The position numbers were made by a program, and so were the translations under genes. The notes under the pieces were generated by a model. It ran no database searches, was not told where the DNA came from, and saw only the letters and a program-made list of their open reading frames with translations. From Hamadaea tsunoensis DSM 44101 (GTDB lineage: Bacteria; Actinomycetota; Actinomycetes; Mycobacteriales; Micromonosporaceae): a stretch of 64,000 bases of DNA. Location of the stretch: NCBI RefSeq assembly GCF_000428945.1, contig NZ_AUAX01000018.1, forward strand, positions 124,001 through 188,000, written 5' to 3'. Shown here one piece after another: positions 26,030-39,692 of this stretch; position 1 is the stretch's first letter; each line of letters begins with the position of its first letter.

Positions 26030-27376
26030 TCACATGGCGGCGTAGTGGGCCGCGATACGCGTACCTGAGAGCTCGTAGTTGTAGACCGCCACCTTGCCGA
26101 TCGCACCCTCGAAGTACGACGCGAAGTCCCGCGTGGCGATCCGGAACGGCGCGGTGCCGTTGCCGGGGACGATGGCGTAGTCCTGGAGGCTGTCCTGGTC
26201 GCGCAGGACGCCGTTCTTGTAGATCTTGGTGTATCCGGTCGGATAGGCGCCGCTCACGTTCGTGGTGTTGATGACGAGCGTGTAGTGGATCCACTGGCCG
26301 GCGGTCACCGTGTCCTGGAAGTAGCTGCCGGCGCCGAGCCCGCCGCCGAGGTTGAAGGAGTAGCCGGAGATCCGGTTGGGGCGGCTCTCGCTGTTGGTGA
26401 GGGAGTACATCCGGGCCGCGTACTCGTGCTGGCCGGTGGTTCCCTTGCCCATCCAGTGCACATAGCCGGTGCTCTCCTGGTGGGAGAACTGCAGCACGTC
26501 GGGGCGCAGCCACGCCTCGACCGTGATCTGGCCGGTGCCGGGGATGCTCAGGTAGTCGCCGTCGGCGATCGTGGCGTACTGCGTGCTGCCGTTGAACTTG
26601 GTGGCCGGGTCGCCGTTGGGCAGCGTCGTGGCGGTCGGCGAGCCGGTGTAGGTGCCGGTGTGGCCGTGGCCGGTGGCGTCCGCGACGACGGTGCCGCCGT
26701 CGCCGAGCCGCCAGTACGCGGCGGGGGAGTCCGCGAGCACCGCGGTGTCGTACGCCGATCCCGCGGGCGGGGCCGCGACGTCGGCGGCCGTGAAGTTGTC
26801 GGTGCGGACGTCGCCGTCGAAGGAGATGACGCCGACCCGGCCCGCGGTCAGCCCGGTGGTGGTCGTGCTCAGCTGCTCGACGCCGTTCACGGCCAGTCGC
26901 AGGGTGCTGCCGCCGACGCTCGCCCCGAGGTGGTACCAGGTCCCCGTGTCGAGCGTGTACGCCTTGCTCGCCAGCACCGTGAGCGTTCCGCCGATCTTCT
27001 TACTGATCTTCAACTGCCCGTCCTCGTAGATGAACAGGTAGTAGTTGTTGGTGTCGGTGTAGCGGGCCATCAGGCCGGCGGTGCGGTCGGTCGCGGTCGA
27101 CCAGCTCGCCACCTTCAGATCGGCCTGGACGTCGACGTCGGTGGACGCGGGATCGCCGACGACCGCGCGGGCGGCGCTCGACGTGGTCCGGTAGTCCTTC
27201 GACCCGTCGGAGACGACCGAGTAGGCGCCGGTCACGACCGTGAAGCCGTCGGCGGTGCCGTCCTCGAAGTCCTCGTGCACCGCCGTGGCGGCCGCGGCGG
27301 GCAGCGGCACCGCGAGCACGGACGCGGCCGCCGCGCTCGCGAGGGCCAGAATGCTCGTTCTGCGGGCGGATCTCAT
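26030..27376 (-). CDS. secreted LamG-domain protein
   Basis: Protein of 448 residues with a signal peptide (RRTSILALASAAAASVLAVPLPAAAA). Residues ~32-210 form a jelly-roll module of the family-16-CBM/laminarinase-like type (FEDGTADGFTVVTGAYSVV). Residues ~225-448 are a LamG domain (AYWRLGDGG ... ITVEAWLRPD ... GAIGKVAVYNYELSGTRIAAHY). No catalytic residues, so a binding protein. AGGAGG lies nine bases before the ATG. It is downstream of the GH74 gene on the same strand, with a terminator-like hairpin between them, and may assist polysaccharide binding by the neighbouring enzyme (inference). Confidence 0.8.
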   Translation of the reverse strand: MRSARRTSILALASAAAASVLAVPLPAAAATAVHEDFEDGTADGFTVVTGAYSVVSDGSKDYRTTSSAARAVVGDPASTDVDVQADLKVASWSTATDRTAGLMARYTDTNNYYLFIYEDGQLKISKKIGGTLTVLASKAYTLDTGTWYHLGASVGGSTLRLAVNGVEQLSTTTTGLTAGRVGVISFDGDVRTDNFTAADVAAPPAGSAYDTAVLADSPAAYWRLGDGGTVVADATGHGHTGTYTGSPTATTLPNGDPATKFNGSTQYATIADGDYLSIPGTGQITVEAWLRPDVLQFSHQESTGYVHWMGKGTTGQHEYAARMYSLTNSESRPNRISGYSFNLGGGLGAGSYFQDTVTAGQWIHYTLVINTTNVSGAYPTGYTKIYKNGVLRDQDSLQDYAIVPGNGTAPFRIATRDFASYFEGAIGKVAVYNYELSGTRIAAHYAAM

Positions 27377-27530
27377 CTGCGTGAACCTCCTGGGTGCCGC
27401 TGACGCAGGTCATCGGCCCGGCGCGGATCGCATAGGCCGGTGTCGAAGCCTACGGCGGCGGCCGCGGCCTGTCGTCCAACCAGGACGGTAGGCCGGGTGT
27501 CATCCTGCGCGGTACGCCGGATCGGACGGC

Positions 27531-27565
27531 CACCGGCCGCGACCGTTGCCAGGCCGCGGCCGGTG
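27531..27565 (-). terminator. hairpin downstream of the GH74 gene
   Basis: Arms CACCGGCCGCG and CGCGGCCGGTG (11 bp) with a 13-nt loop lie 20 bp after the GH74 stop codon. Confidence 0.6.
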
Positions 27566-27584
27566 CAGTCCCGCCGAACGGACC

Positions 27585-29861
27585 TCAGCAGGGTTCGCCG
27601 AGGATGATGCCGCGCCCGTTGGTGGACACGTAGACCCGGCCGTGGACGCGCGGGTCGCCGGTGATCGCCGCGCCGGTCCAGGCGTACTGGTGGCGGTCGT
27701 CGTTCACGCGTATCCAGTGGGCGCCGCCGTCGTCGGACCGGAAGATCCCGCGTACGCCGCGCACCTTCGCGCTGCTGAACAGGGCCGGGTACGCCGACCG
27801 GGGCGCCGCCTTCCCGAAGCCGATGTTGTCGGCCTCCTGCACCGCGGGGATCCGGCGGAAGGTCGTGCCGCCGTCGACCGAGTGCCACAGGCCGTAGGCG
27901 AGACCGGTCTTGCCGCCGGCCAGCCAGACGTCGCCGGCCACGCCGGGCAGCGCCTTGAACCGGACGTCGCCGTCGGCGGGCAGCCCGGTCGCCGCGGTCG
28001 GGGCGAAGGAGGCACCGCCGTCCGAACTGGCGTAGAAGACGCCGCCGCTGAACGCGTAGAAGACCGACGGGTTCACCCGGTCGGCTTCGACACCGGCCTG
28101 GGCCGGCAGCCCGGTCACGGCGGTCCACGTGGCACCGTCGTCTGTGGACCGGCAGACCGGGGCGCCGTCGGGTGACCAGAGAACGCTGCCGCCGTCGGCG
28201 CTCACCGCGATCCGGCCGCCGCCGGTGATCCCGTCGGGCTGTGTCGCCGCGGGGGACCAGGTCGTGCCGCCGTCGCGGGAGATGCCGAACCGCGTACCGC
28301 TGGTGGGATTGCCGACGCGCACGATGACGGCCGCCGCCGTGCCGGCGAAGTCGAGGCTGGTCGTGCTGCCGTGCGTGGGGTTGGCGTACATGAGGCCGGG
28401 GTGGGCGAAGTCGTGGTGCACGAAGCCGCCGACGTCGCCGACGGCCGACAGCAGGTGCGCGCCGGCCGGCGGGCTGATCAGGTCCAGCACGGCGGTCTCC
28501 TCCAGACCCCGGGCGGTGACCGCGAAGTGGACGGTCGCGCCGGCGTCCCAGTCGGTGAGGTTGCGCGTACCGTAGATCGTCGCGCCGGTGCCGTAGAGCA
28601 GGCGGTCGGAGTCGAACGGGTCGATCTCCAGGGACTCGGTCATCCAGCCCAGCTTCGGCGCCTCCTCCGGCAGCGCGGGCGTGGCGTTCCAGGTGAGCCA
28701 GGGCGCGTCGGTGATGTCGAGGTCGTAGCGCTTGACCCGGTCCGGCCACGCGCCCCAGTCCCAGGCGCGCGTCCACGTCGCGCCGCGGTCGGTGCTGCGG
28801 AAGAAGACGACGTCCGGCCACCAGGCGATCTGGGTCGCGACCATGACGGTGTCCGGGTTCTGTCGGTCGACGGTCAGGCCCGAGTAGCCCCAGCCGGAGT
28901 TCTCCGGAGTGACGTCGGTCCACACGCCGGTCGCCAGGTCGAGCCGCTGCACCTGCCCGCCGCCGCCGTCGTAGGGTCCGCCGGTGTCGCTGGTCGCCAG
29001 GTAGAGCTGGCCGCCCTCGTGCTCGAGGACGCCCTTGTGCGGGAGGAAGCCGGTGGGCGTACCGGGGACCGCCGACCAGGTCGCGCCGCCGTCGGTCGAG
29101 CGGTACAGCGGGTTGGCCTTGTCGGCCACGCCGACGTAGATGTCCTGCGTCTTGCGGCGCCGCCCGCCCGTACGCGGATCGAACAGCACCCACAGCACGC
29201 CCTGCAGATCGTTGGAGTAGCCGCTGGTGTCGTTCGGGTCCGCCCGGTAGGTGCCGGGGTTGGGGAAACTGTCCACCTGGGACCAGGTGACGCCGCTGTT
29301 CGTGCTGCGCCACAGGCCGTTGCCGCTCGGCGTACCCAGATAGATGTTCTCGTTGCGGTGCGGGTCGACGGCCAGGCGCTCGCCCATGCCGCGGCCGGGC
29401 ATGTTGCCGCCGAGCTTGAACGGCAGCTCGGTGGCCTGCCAGGTGCGGCCCCGGTCGCGCGAGCGCAGGACGGCGCCGGTGCCGGGGTCCCAGTCGTTGG
29501 TGTACGTGCCGACCGCGAGGTAGACGCGGTCGGGATCGGCGGTGTCGGTGGCCAGGCTGGCCACGCCGGTCCAGCCCCAGTGGTCCCAGTCGACCCAGTC
29601 CAGGAGCGGGACCCACCGGCTCGTGCCCGCGTTCCAGCGGTACGCGCCGCCGATGTCCGTACGCGCGTAGACGAGGCCGGGCTCGGACTGGTTGAAGACG
29701 ATGCCGGGGACGAAGCCGCCGCCGACGATCTCGACATTGCTCCATGTGTACGCGGTGGGCGGCCCGGCCAGTGCCGGCCTCGCGAGGGCGGTCGTGGACG
29801 CGGCAGCGCCGAGGGCACCGGCGGTGAGCAGTCCACGGCGCGAAACCTTCAGATGTCTCAT
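27585..29861 (-). CDS. secreted GH74 xyloglucanase-like enzyme
   Basis: Protein of 758 residues with a Tat signal peptide (SRRGLLTAGALGAAAS). The mature protein is a two-domain, seven-bladed Asp-box propeller of the GH74 type. ARTDIGGAYRW at the start carries the conserved first catalytic Asp; a later GDVGGFVHHDF has the second Asp. Asp-box blades such as STDRGATWTRAWDWG recur through the chain. It should cleave the beta-1,4-glucan backbone of xyloglucan outside the cell. No carbohydrate-binding module is attached. A palindromic TAGTTTGG-CGT-CCAAACTA site lies just upstream and implies a substrate-inducible repressor. Confidence 0.87.
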   Translation of the reverse strand: MRHLKVSRRGLLTAGALGAAASTTALARPALAGPPTAYTWSNVEIVGGGFVPGIVFNQSEPGLVYARTDIGGAYRWNAGTSRWVPLLDWVDWDHWGWTGVASLATDTADPDRVYLAVGTYTNDWDPGTGAVLRSRDRGRTWQATELPFKLGGNMPGRGMGERLAVDPHRNENIYLGTPSGNGLWRSTNSGVTWSQVDSFPNPGTYRADPNDTSGYSNDLQGVLWVLFDPRTGGRRRKTQDIYVGVADKANPLYRSTDGGATWSAVPGTPTGFLPHKGVLEHEGGQLYLATSDTGGPYDGGGGQVQRLDLATGVWTDVTPENSGWGYSGLTVDRQNPDTVMVATQIAWWPDVVFFRSTDRGATWTRAWDWGAWPDRVKRYDLDITDAPWLTWNATPALPEEAPKLGWMTESLEIDPFDSDRLLYGTGATIYGTRNLTDWDAGATVHFAVTARGLEETAVLDLISPPAGAHLLSAVGDVGGFVHHDFAHPGLMYANPTHGSTTSLDFAGTAAAVIVRVGNPTSGTRFGISRDGGTTWSPAATQPDGITGGGRIAVSADGGSVLWSPDGAPVCRSTDDGATWTAVTGLPAQAGVEADRVNPSVFYAFSGGVFYASSDGGASFAPTAATGLPADGDVRFKALPGVAGDVWLAGGKTGLAYGLWHSVDGGTTFRRIPAVQEADNIGFGKAAPRSAYPALFSSAKVRGVRGIFRSDDGGAHWIRVNDDRHQYAWTGAAITGDPRVHGRVYVSTNGRGIILGEPC

Positions 29862-29868
29862 GGTCCTA

Positions 29869-29887
29869 TAGTTTGGCGTCCAAACTA
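29869..29887. promoter_or_regulatory. ROK-like palindromic operator upstream of GH74
   Basis: TAGTTTGG and CCAAACTA separated by CGT, eight bases upstream of the GH74 ATG. Palindromes of the AGTTTGG..CCAAACT form are known for ROK-family sugar repressors in actinobacteria. No ROK gene is in this window. Confidence 0.55.
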
Positions 29888-29900
29888 ACTAAACGGAAGA

Positions 29901-29929
29901 GGGCCGGGCGATCGACGACCGCCCGGCCC
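29901..29929 (-). terminator. terminator hairpin after the 5'-nucleotidase gene
   Basis: Arms GGGCCGGGCG and CGCCCGGCCC (10 bp) with a 9-nt loop, just past the stop codon. Confidence 0.6.
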
Positions 29930-29944
29930 GCCCCGGAAGCAGGA

Positions 29945-31753
<1,809 letters not shown>

Positions 31754-32113
31754 CGTGCGCCTTTCCTTGATGATCTCCGCGCTTGTTGAGCGCCATCGCA
31801 CCCTAACGACCGATCAGAGGACTCGCGAGCTGGGGCTCGATCAGGCGTCGAGCTGCCATCGGCGGGCCACCGCCCGGCTGCCCGCCGTTCATGCGCGCCT
31901 CGACATCGCGACCGTGCGGCGGCCGAGGCCGTCCCGTGCGCGCCGGCCCCTGGGAGTCGGGCTGGGCGAGCCGGGCTGGGCGAGCCGGGCTGCGTGAAAG
32001 GAAACGCGCGTCGGTTGAGCGGTGCGACGGTACAGGTGATTTATATTCTTGGTGAAAATTTCCTTATCGGAGAAATTGCCGGATATCTCGCTGGTCGTCG
32101 TGAAGGATCCGAA
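31754..32113. other. 360-bp intergenic region with a tandem repeat and AT-rich promoter
   Basis: No gene seen. A minus-strand TAGGGT -10 box (31800-31805) probably serves the nucleotidase. A 14-bp unit GGGCTGGGCGAGCC is repeated 2.4 times at 31959-31992. From 32039 an unusually AT-rich stretch (TTTATATTCTTGG) precedes the lipoprotein gene and is its likely promoter. Confidence 0.45.
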
Positions 32114-32971
32114 ATGCCACTAGCAGCTGCCCGTTTCCGGCTGGCCAGTCCGGCCGCGACCGCCGCGGCACTGGCCGCCCTCGGCGCCTTGAGCGCGTGC
32201 AGTGCGGGGCAGATCTCCGAAACCGCGTACATGCATGCGGCCGTGCCGGGTGTCAGCCAGAACTTCACCGTCAACGGAGACACGCAGGCACCCGCCGCCA
32301 GCATCGCCCTGCGCAACATGCTCATCGTCTACGGCGGAGTGAACGGCTATCCGGCGGGCGGCGGCGCGCCGCTGCAGCTCAGCATCTTCAACAACACGCC
32401 GAACCCGATCAAGGTGACCATGAGCGCGCCGGAGATCGCGTCCGGCATCAGCATCCGGGACAACCCCACGGCGTCAGGGGCCGCCGCCGCGGCCTCCGCC
32501 GAGCCCGGCGCCAGCGCGTCCGCGCAGCCCAGCGCCAGCGCCAGCGCGAGTGTGTCCGCGCAGCCCAGCGCGAGTGTGTCCGGACAGCCCAGCGCCAGTG
32601 CGTCCGCGAGTGCGACTGCGAGTGCGTCGGCACAGGCCAGCGCCCCGGCCTCCGCCGGCAGCTCCGTGACCGTGGTCGTGCCGGTCAACGGCTTCGCGAC
32701 GTTCGGACCGCACTCGGCCCAGTCCCTTGTCCTGTCCGGCCTGAAGAGCGCCATCCAGGGCGGCGGCGTGGTGAACGGCATCCGGTTCCGGTTCGAGACC
32801 GGGCAGGGCCTGCAACTCCAGGAACAGCCGGTCGCGCCGGCGCCGGGCGCGTCGCCCGTCAACGCCCCCTGCGTCTTCGAGAGCGACACGGCGGTCTGCC
32901 GCGCGCCGGTCGGCGTACCCGTGGACGCGCCGCCTCGTGCGGCCCCGGTCGTCACGGGCGCGGGCGAGTAG
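32114..32971 (+). CDS. LpqE-like lipoprotein with Ser/Ala/Gln-rich linker
   Basis: Protein of 285 residues. Lipoprotein signal with lipobox LSAC (Cys29), then a beta-sandwich region (ETAYMHAAVPGVSQNFTVNG ... IALRNMLIVYGG) similar to the LpqE/copper-chaperone-like lipoproteins of actinobacteria. Residues ~118-180 are a repetitive spacer of Ala, Ser, Gln and Pro (SASASASVSAQPSASVSGQP). The domain resumes with VTVVVPVNGFATFGPHSAQS and ends with Cys-containing SPVNAPCVFESDTAVC. AAGGA lies six to seven bases before the ATG. Function unknown; likely surface-anchored. The repeat interrupts one domain rather than linking two, which is unusual. Confidence 0.75.
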   Translation: MPLAAARFRLASPAATAAALAALGALSACSAGQISETAYMHAAVPGVSQNFTVNGDTQAPAASIALRNMLIVYGGVNGYPAGGGAPLQLSIFNNTPNPIKVTMSAPEIASGISIRDNPTASGAAAAASAEPGASASAQPSASASASVSAQPSASVSGQPSASASASATASASAQASAPASAGSSVTVVVPVNGFATFGPHSAQSLVLSGLKSAIQGGGVVNGIRFRFETGQGLQLQEQPVAPAPGASPVNAPCVFESDTAVCRAPVGVPVDAPPRAAPVVTGAGE

Positions 32972-32976
32972 CCCCG

Positions 32977-34725
32977 TCAGCCCTCCGCGGCCGCGCCGGC
33001 TCCGTCGGTGAGAACGATGGCGGTGTCGCCCGGCAGCGCCTCCGGTACGCGGTCCCGGGTCACCGGATCGAGGCTGCCGTCCCTGCGTACGCGGAAGAGC
33101 AGCTCGCCCTCGGCGGCGCCGGCGGCGATGCGGTGGCCCTCGGCGTACCGCCGGGTGATGGCGTCCCGGGTGAGGCCCGGGCCGAACAGGAGCGGGGCGT
33201 CGTCGGGAGCGACCGGTACGCCGTCGCGCGCGGGAGCGAGGCGGTGGACGGGACCGTGCACGGCGCTGCGCAGGAGGACGGCCGCCAGGTTGTTGAAGTC
33301 GTCCTCGTCGGTGAGCAGGAGGACGCTGGTGACGCCCTCGATCTGGACGGCCGGGTCGCCGACGTCGGAGAGCAGCTCGCCGGGTGCGAGTTCGAGGCCG
33401 GCGGCGCGGATGTCCTGCCGCTGGCCCGGGTGGCCCGCCCAGAGGACGACCTCCAGCCCCAGGCGGCGCAGGGCGTGGGCGAGGTCGACGACCCAGGCGT
33501 CACCGCCGACGAGCATGGGCCGCGACCGTGCGGTGCGCACGACCCCCAGCAGGCGCGCGGCGGGCGCGGCGGTGAGCCCGTAGAGCGTGACCGTCGCGAC
33601 GATGACGAGGAACGTGGCCGGCAGGATCTTCTCGGCGCCGGCGAATCCGTGGCTCTGCAGCGACGGCCCGAACTCGGCGGCGGTGGCCGCCGCGACGATG
33701 CCCCGGGGCGCCATCCATCCGATGAAGGCGCGCTCCCGCCCCGGCACGTCCGTCCGCACCGTCGACAGGTACGCGACCAGCGGCCGCACGACGAGGATCA
33801 GCCCGGCGGTGACGGCGAGGACCGGCAGGATCAGTCCCCGCAGGGAGGCCGGGGTGACGGTGGCCGAGATCGAGACGAACAGCACGCCGATGATCAGCTG
33901 GACGAGCGTCTCGAAGAACGGCCGCCGCCCGGAGATGCCGAACGCCTGGATGCTGGCCAGGGCGAGGCCCATGAGGACGGCCGCGAACAGGCCGCTGTCG
34001 TCGCGGACGATGTCGCACGCGGCCGCGATGCCGACCACGACGGCCAGCTGGACCAGCGTGCCCAGGATCTCGCCGAGCCGCAGGCGGTTCAGCGCCAGCC
34101 ACAGCAGCCCGGTGCCCAGGGCGGCGCCGAGCACCCCGAGGGCGAGGCTGCCGCCGAAGTGCGCCACGCCGGCGGCCACCTGATGCTGCCCGCCCGCGAC
34201 GACGGCATGGAACACGAGCGCGCCGAGGACGCCGCCGACCGGGTCGACGAGCGCGCCCTCCCAGCCCAGGATGTGCTGCAGTCGTTCGGCCGGGCGTACG
34301 TGGCTGAGCAGGGGTCCGACGACGGTCGGCCCGCTCACCACGAGGATCGCCCCGATCATGAGCGCCGCCTGGTGGGACAGGCCGAGCAGCCACAGCGCCA
34401 GCAGCGCCGCGCACACCCAGGTGAGTGTCACGCCGACGGCCAGCAGCCGGACGACCACCCGGCGATCGTGGCCCCGCAACCGGTTCAGGCGCAGTCCCAG
34501 CCCGGCGTCGTAGAGGATCACGGCCACCGCCAGGGACACCAGCGGCTGGAACGCCGAGCCGAGCAGGTTCTGCGGATTGACGGAGTCGGTCAGCGTACCC
34601 GCGACGAACCCGGCCGGCAGCAGCAGGATGAGCGCCGGAACGCGTACGCGCGACGCGAGAACCTGGGACCCGACCGCGAGGACGAGGATCAGGCCCACGC
34701 CGAGCATGACCTGGTCGCTCGTCAT
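32977..34725 (-). CDS. CPA1-type cation:proton antiporter with C-terminal TrkA-like domain
   Basis: Protein of 582 residues. About 12 membrane helices fill residues 5-395, with GPTVVGPLL and DDSGLFAAVLMGL as ion-path motifs of the monovalent cation/proton antiporter (CPA1/NhaP) family. Residues ~400-582 are soluble and RCK/TrkA-N-like (PMLVGGDAWVVDLAHALRRLGLEVVLW), probably a nucleotide or ligand sensor. It should exchange Na+ or K+ for protons. GGGGA lies seven bases before the ATG. It is codirectional with, and about 25 bp downstream of, the GMC oxidoreductase gene, so it may be the last gene of that operon. Confidence 0.85.
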   Translation of the reverse strand: MTSDQVMLGVGLILVLAVGSQVLASRVRVPALILLLPAGFVAGTLTDSVNPQNLLGSAFQPLVSLAVAVILYDAGLGLRLNRLRGHDRRVVVRLLAVGVTLTWVCAALLALWLLGLSHQAALMIGAILVVSGPTVVGPLLSHVRPAERLQHILGWEGALVDPVGGVLGALVFHAVVAGGQHQVAAGVAHFGGSLALGVLGAALGTGLLWLALNRLRLGEILGTLVQLAVVVGIAAACDIVRDDSGLFAAVLMGLALASIQAFGISGRRPFFETLVQLIIGVLFVSISATVTPASLRGLILPVLAVTAGLILVVRPLVAYLSTVRTDVPGRERAFIGWMAPRGIVAAATAAEFGPSLQSHGFAGAEKILPATFLVIVATVTLYGLTAAPAARLLGVVRTARSRPMLVGGDAWVVDLAHALRRLGLEVVLWAGHPGQRQDIRAAGLELAPGELLSDVGDPAVQIEGVTSVLLLTDEDDFNNLAAVLLRSAVHGPVHRLAPARDGVPVAPDDAPLLFGPGLTRDAITRRYAEGHRIAAGAAEGELLFRVRRDGSLDPVTRDRVPEALPGDTAIVLTDGAGAAAEG

Positions 34726-34750
34726 GGTCGGATCCCCGGGATTCGTCGGG

Positions 34751-36321
34751 CTACGCGGTGGCCGCCGACGCCGAGGCGCCGAGGCGTTCCAGGATGCGGT
34801 CGCCGACGCGCAGGGCGTTGGCCATCGCCGTCAGCGCCGGGTTCACCGCGCCGATGCTCGGGAAGAAGCTGGTGTCGACCACGTACAGGTTGTCCAGCTC
34901 GTGCGCCTTGCAGTCGGCGTCCAGCACCGAGGTACGCGGATCGTTGCCGAACCTGCACGTGCCGGCCTGGTGCGCGACCCCGGCGATCGGGATGTCGGTC
35001 TTCATGTACGCGTACCGGTGGGCGAGGTGGTCCTCGTGCATGCCCAGCTGCTTGAGCATCGACTTGAGCTGGTGGAAGAGCCGATTCGAGGCGGTGCTGT
35101 CCGGCGGCGTGTACGCCAGCCGCACGTTCCCGTCGGGAGCGAGCGTCACCCGGTTGTCCGGCATCGGCAGGTCTTCGGTGGACAGCCAGAAGTCCACTGC
35201 GTGCTTCGCGATGTCGGTCAGGGCGAAGGTGGGCGCGAACTTGGTCTCGATCGGCTTCTCGCCCCGGAACATCTGCTCCTGCGACTTGCCGATCATCTGG
35301 ATGTTGCCCAGCGGGTAGTCGAAGTCGGGGCCGGAGAAGTAGAAGTCGTTGACCCCCAGCGTCTTCTGGAAGACGGTCGGGTTGGGCTCCTTCGACAGCG
35401 CCAGCACGGCCTGGCTGGCGTGGAACATGTAGTTGCGGCCGACCTGGTCCGAACCGTTGGCCAGGCCGCGCGGGTGCTGGTCGGTGGCCGAGGCGAGCAG
35501 CAGTTTGGCGCTGTTGGCCGCGCCGCAGGCGACGACGACGATGTGGCCCTGGTACCGCTCCTCGTGCCCCTCGTGCTCCACCACCACGGTCGTCACCGAC
35601 CGGCCGCTCGCGTCGGTTTCGAGGCGTACGGCCTCGGCGTTGGTCAGCAGCTCCACATTGGACTGCGTCAGCGCCGGGCGTACGCCGAACACCTCGGCGT
35701 CGGACTTGGCGTGCAGCGGACACGGGAACCCGTCGCACTTGCCGCACTTGACGCAGGTGCTGTAGGGCCGGTTCGCCTCGTTCAGCTGTACGCCGCACGG
35801 CGCGTGGAACGGGTGCAGCCCGGCCGCGGCCAGGTCGTCGGACAGCTGCTGGATACGCGGCTCGTGCGCGACCGGCGGGAACGGGTACGGACCACTGGCC
35901 GGCGGCTCGGTCGGGTCCTCGCCGCGGCTGCCGTGCACCTGGTACATCTGCTCGGCGGCGGTGTAGTAGGGCTCCAGGTCGGCGTAGCGGATCGGCCACT
36001 CCGGCGACATCCCGCCGTAGTGCTGGATCGCGCCGAAATCCTTCTCCCGCAACCGGTACAGGGCCGCGCCGTAGAGCTTGGTCGAGCCGCCGACGAAGTA
36101 ATGGACCTGTGGCTGGAAGGCCTTGCCCTTGTGGTCGTACCAGGTGTCCGGCGAGATGTAGCGGCCGTCGACGAACACCGCGCCGGTGTCCCAGTTGTCG
36201 GGCTCCCGGGGCAGCCACGAACCGCGCTCCAGCAGCAGGATCCGCTTGCCGGACGGGGCGAGCTTGGCGGCGAGCGTACCGCCGCCGGCGCCGGTGCCCA
36301 CGATGATCACATCATAGATGT

Positions 36322-36325
<4 letters not shown>
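34751..36325 (-). CDS. GMC-family FAD-dependent oxidoreductase with Cys-rich motif
   Basis: Protein of 524 residues. The N-terminal FAD-binding motif is IIVGTGAGGGTLAAKLA and the C-terminal block is GVAHQAGTCRFG with NPALTAMANALRVG, containing the catalytic His and Asn of GMC oxidoreductases. A cysteine cluster CVKCGKCDGFPCPLHAK lies at about residues 190-206; a related CxxxCP motif in dehydrogenase-type GMC enzymes holds a 3Fe-4S cluster, so this may be an electron-transferring dehydrogenase rather than an oxidase (inference). GTG start with AGGAG five bases upstream, overlapping the GH15 stop by 4 bp (GTGA). The donor is probably a sugar or alcohol. Confidence 0.85.
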
Positions 36326-38288
<1,963 letters not shown>

Positions 38289-38292
<4 letters not shown>

Positions 38293-39689
38293 GCTGCACC
38301 CCACGGTGTGTGCCAGCCGCCGGCGGCGGCGACGAGTTGATCGGCCGCGTCGGGACCCATGCTTCCCTTGGCGTACGCGTGGACCGGCGGTGGCGCGTCG
38401 AGCAGCGGCTGCATGATGCGCCACGTCTCCTCGACCCCGTCCTGCCGGGTGAACCGGGTGCTGTCGCCCCGCAGCGCGGCGTGCAGGAGGACCTCGTACG
38501 GGGTCGCGCCCTCACCGCCCTGCGCGCTGAACTCGACGTCGGCGGTCACCGTCTGCGGACCCGGGGCGTCGGCCCGCCGGGCCTCGAACCGGAACCGTAC
38601 GCCGGTGGTCGGGTCGAGCTTGACCACCAGCTGGTCGGCCTCGGGGCTGTGGCCGATCGGCAGGTTCAGGCCGAGCCGGGGCGGCTGCTTGAACACCAGC
38701 CGGAACTCGGTCTGGGTCAGTGAGAGGCACTTGCCCGTGCGGATGAAGAACGGCACGCCCGACCAGCGCCAGTTGTCGATGTCGAGCCGCAGCGCCGCGT
38801 AGGTCTCCGTGGTGGAGTCCGGCGCCACCCCGTTGATCGACCGGTACCCGTCGTACTGGCCGCGCACGTAGTTGGCCGGATCGGCCGTGCCGACCGCTTT
38901 CCACAGCGCCGTCTGGGAGTTCTTGATCGTGTCGGGGTCGTGCCCGGCGGGAGCCTCCATCGCGCCCGCCGACAGCAGCTGCATCAGGTGGTTGACCACC
39001 ACGTCGCGCAGCGCGCCGACCGGATCGTAGAAGTGCCCGCGATCCTCGACCCCGAAGTCCTCGGCCATCGTGATCTCGACACACTCGACGAAGTTGCGGT
39101 TCCACACCGGTTCGAACAGGGAGTTGGCGAACCGCAGGAAGATCAGCTCCTCCAGGCCCATCTTGCCGAGGAAGTGATCGATGCGGAACAGCTGCTGCTC
39201 CGGCACGTAGGCGTGCAGCTGCCCGGCCAGCTCCCGGGCGGAGGCCAGGTCGTGGCCGAACGGCTTCTCCACGACCACGCGGCCGGCGCGGATGATGTCG
39301 GCGTCGGACAGGTTCTTGATCACCATGCCGAACAGGGACGGCGGGATCTCCAGGTAGTACACCGGCGTACGCGCGTCGCCGACGGCCTTCGCCACCGCGG
39401 CGTACGTCGCGGGCTGGGAGAAGTCGCCGGCCAGATAGGACATCCGGCCCAGCAGGCGCTCGAAGACCTCCTCGTCGATCTTCTCGCCGCCCCCGGCGAC
39501 GCCTTCGCCCTCGATCGCCGCGCGGGCGTGGTCGCGCAGATCCTGCGGCGTCCACGGGTCGGCAGCCACCCCGACGATCGGGCAGTCGAGCAGGTCGCGG
39601 GCCTCCAGGCGGTACAGGGAATGGAAGGTCATCACCTTGGCCAGGTCGCCGGTGATGCCGAAGATGACGAAGACGTCGGCGTTGCCCAT
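38289..39689 (-). CDS. zwf: glucose-6-phosphate dehydrogenase
   Basis: Protein of 466 residues; oxidises glucose 6-phosphate to 6-phosphogluconolactone with NAD(P)+. The nucleotide-binding motif is FGITGDLAK, the substrate motif RIDHFLGK carries the catalytic His, and [10 protein letters not shown] is also typical. The second motif usually reads RIDHYLGKE; here the Glu is replaced (GKMGLEE). Slightly short of the ~490-residue norm. It starts three bases after the ndh stop codon and overlaps the GH15 gene. This is probably an extra zwf: the main actinobacterial copy lies in the tal-tkt cluster with opcA, which is not seen here. Confidence 0.92.
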
Positions 39690-39692
39690 CGC

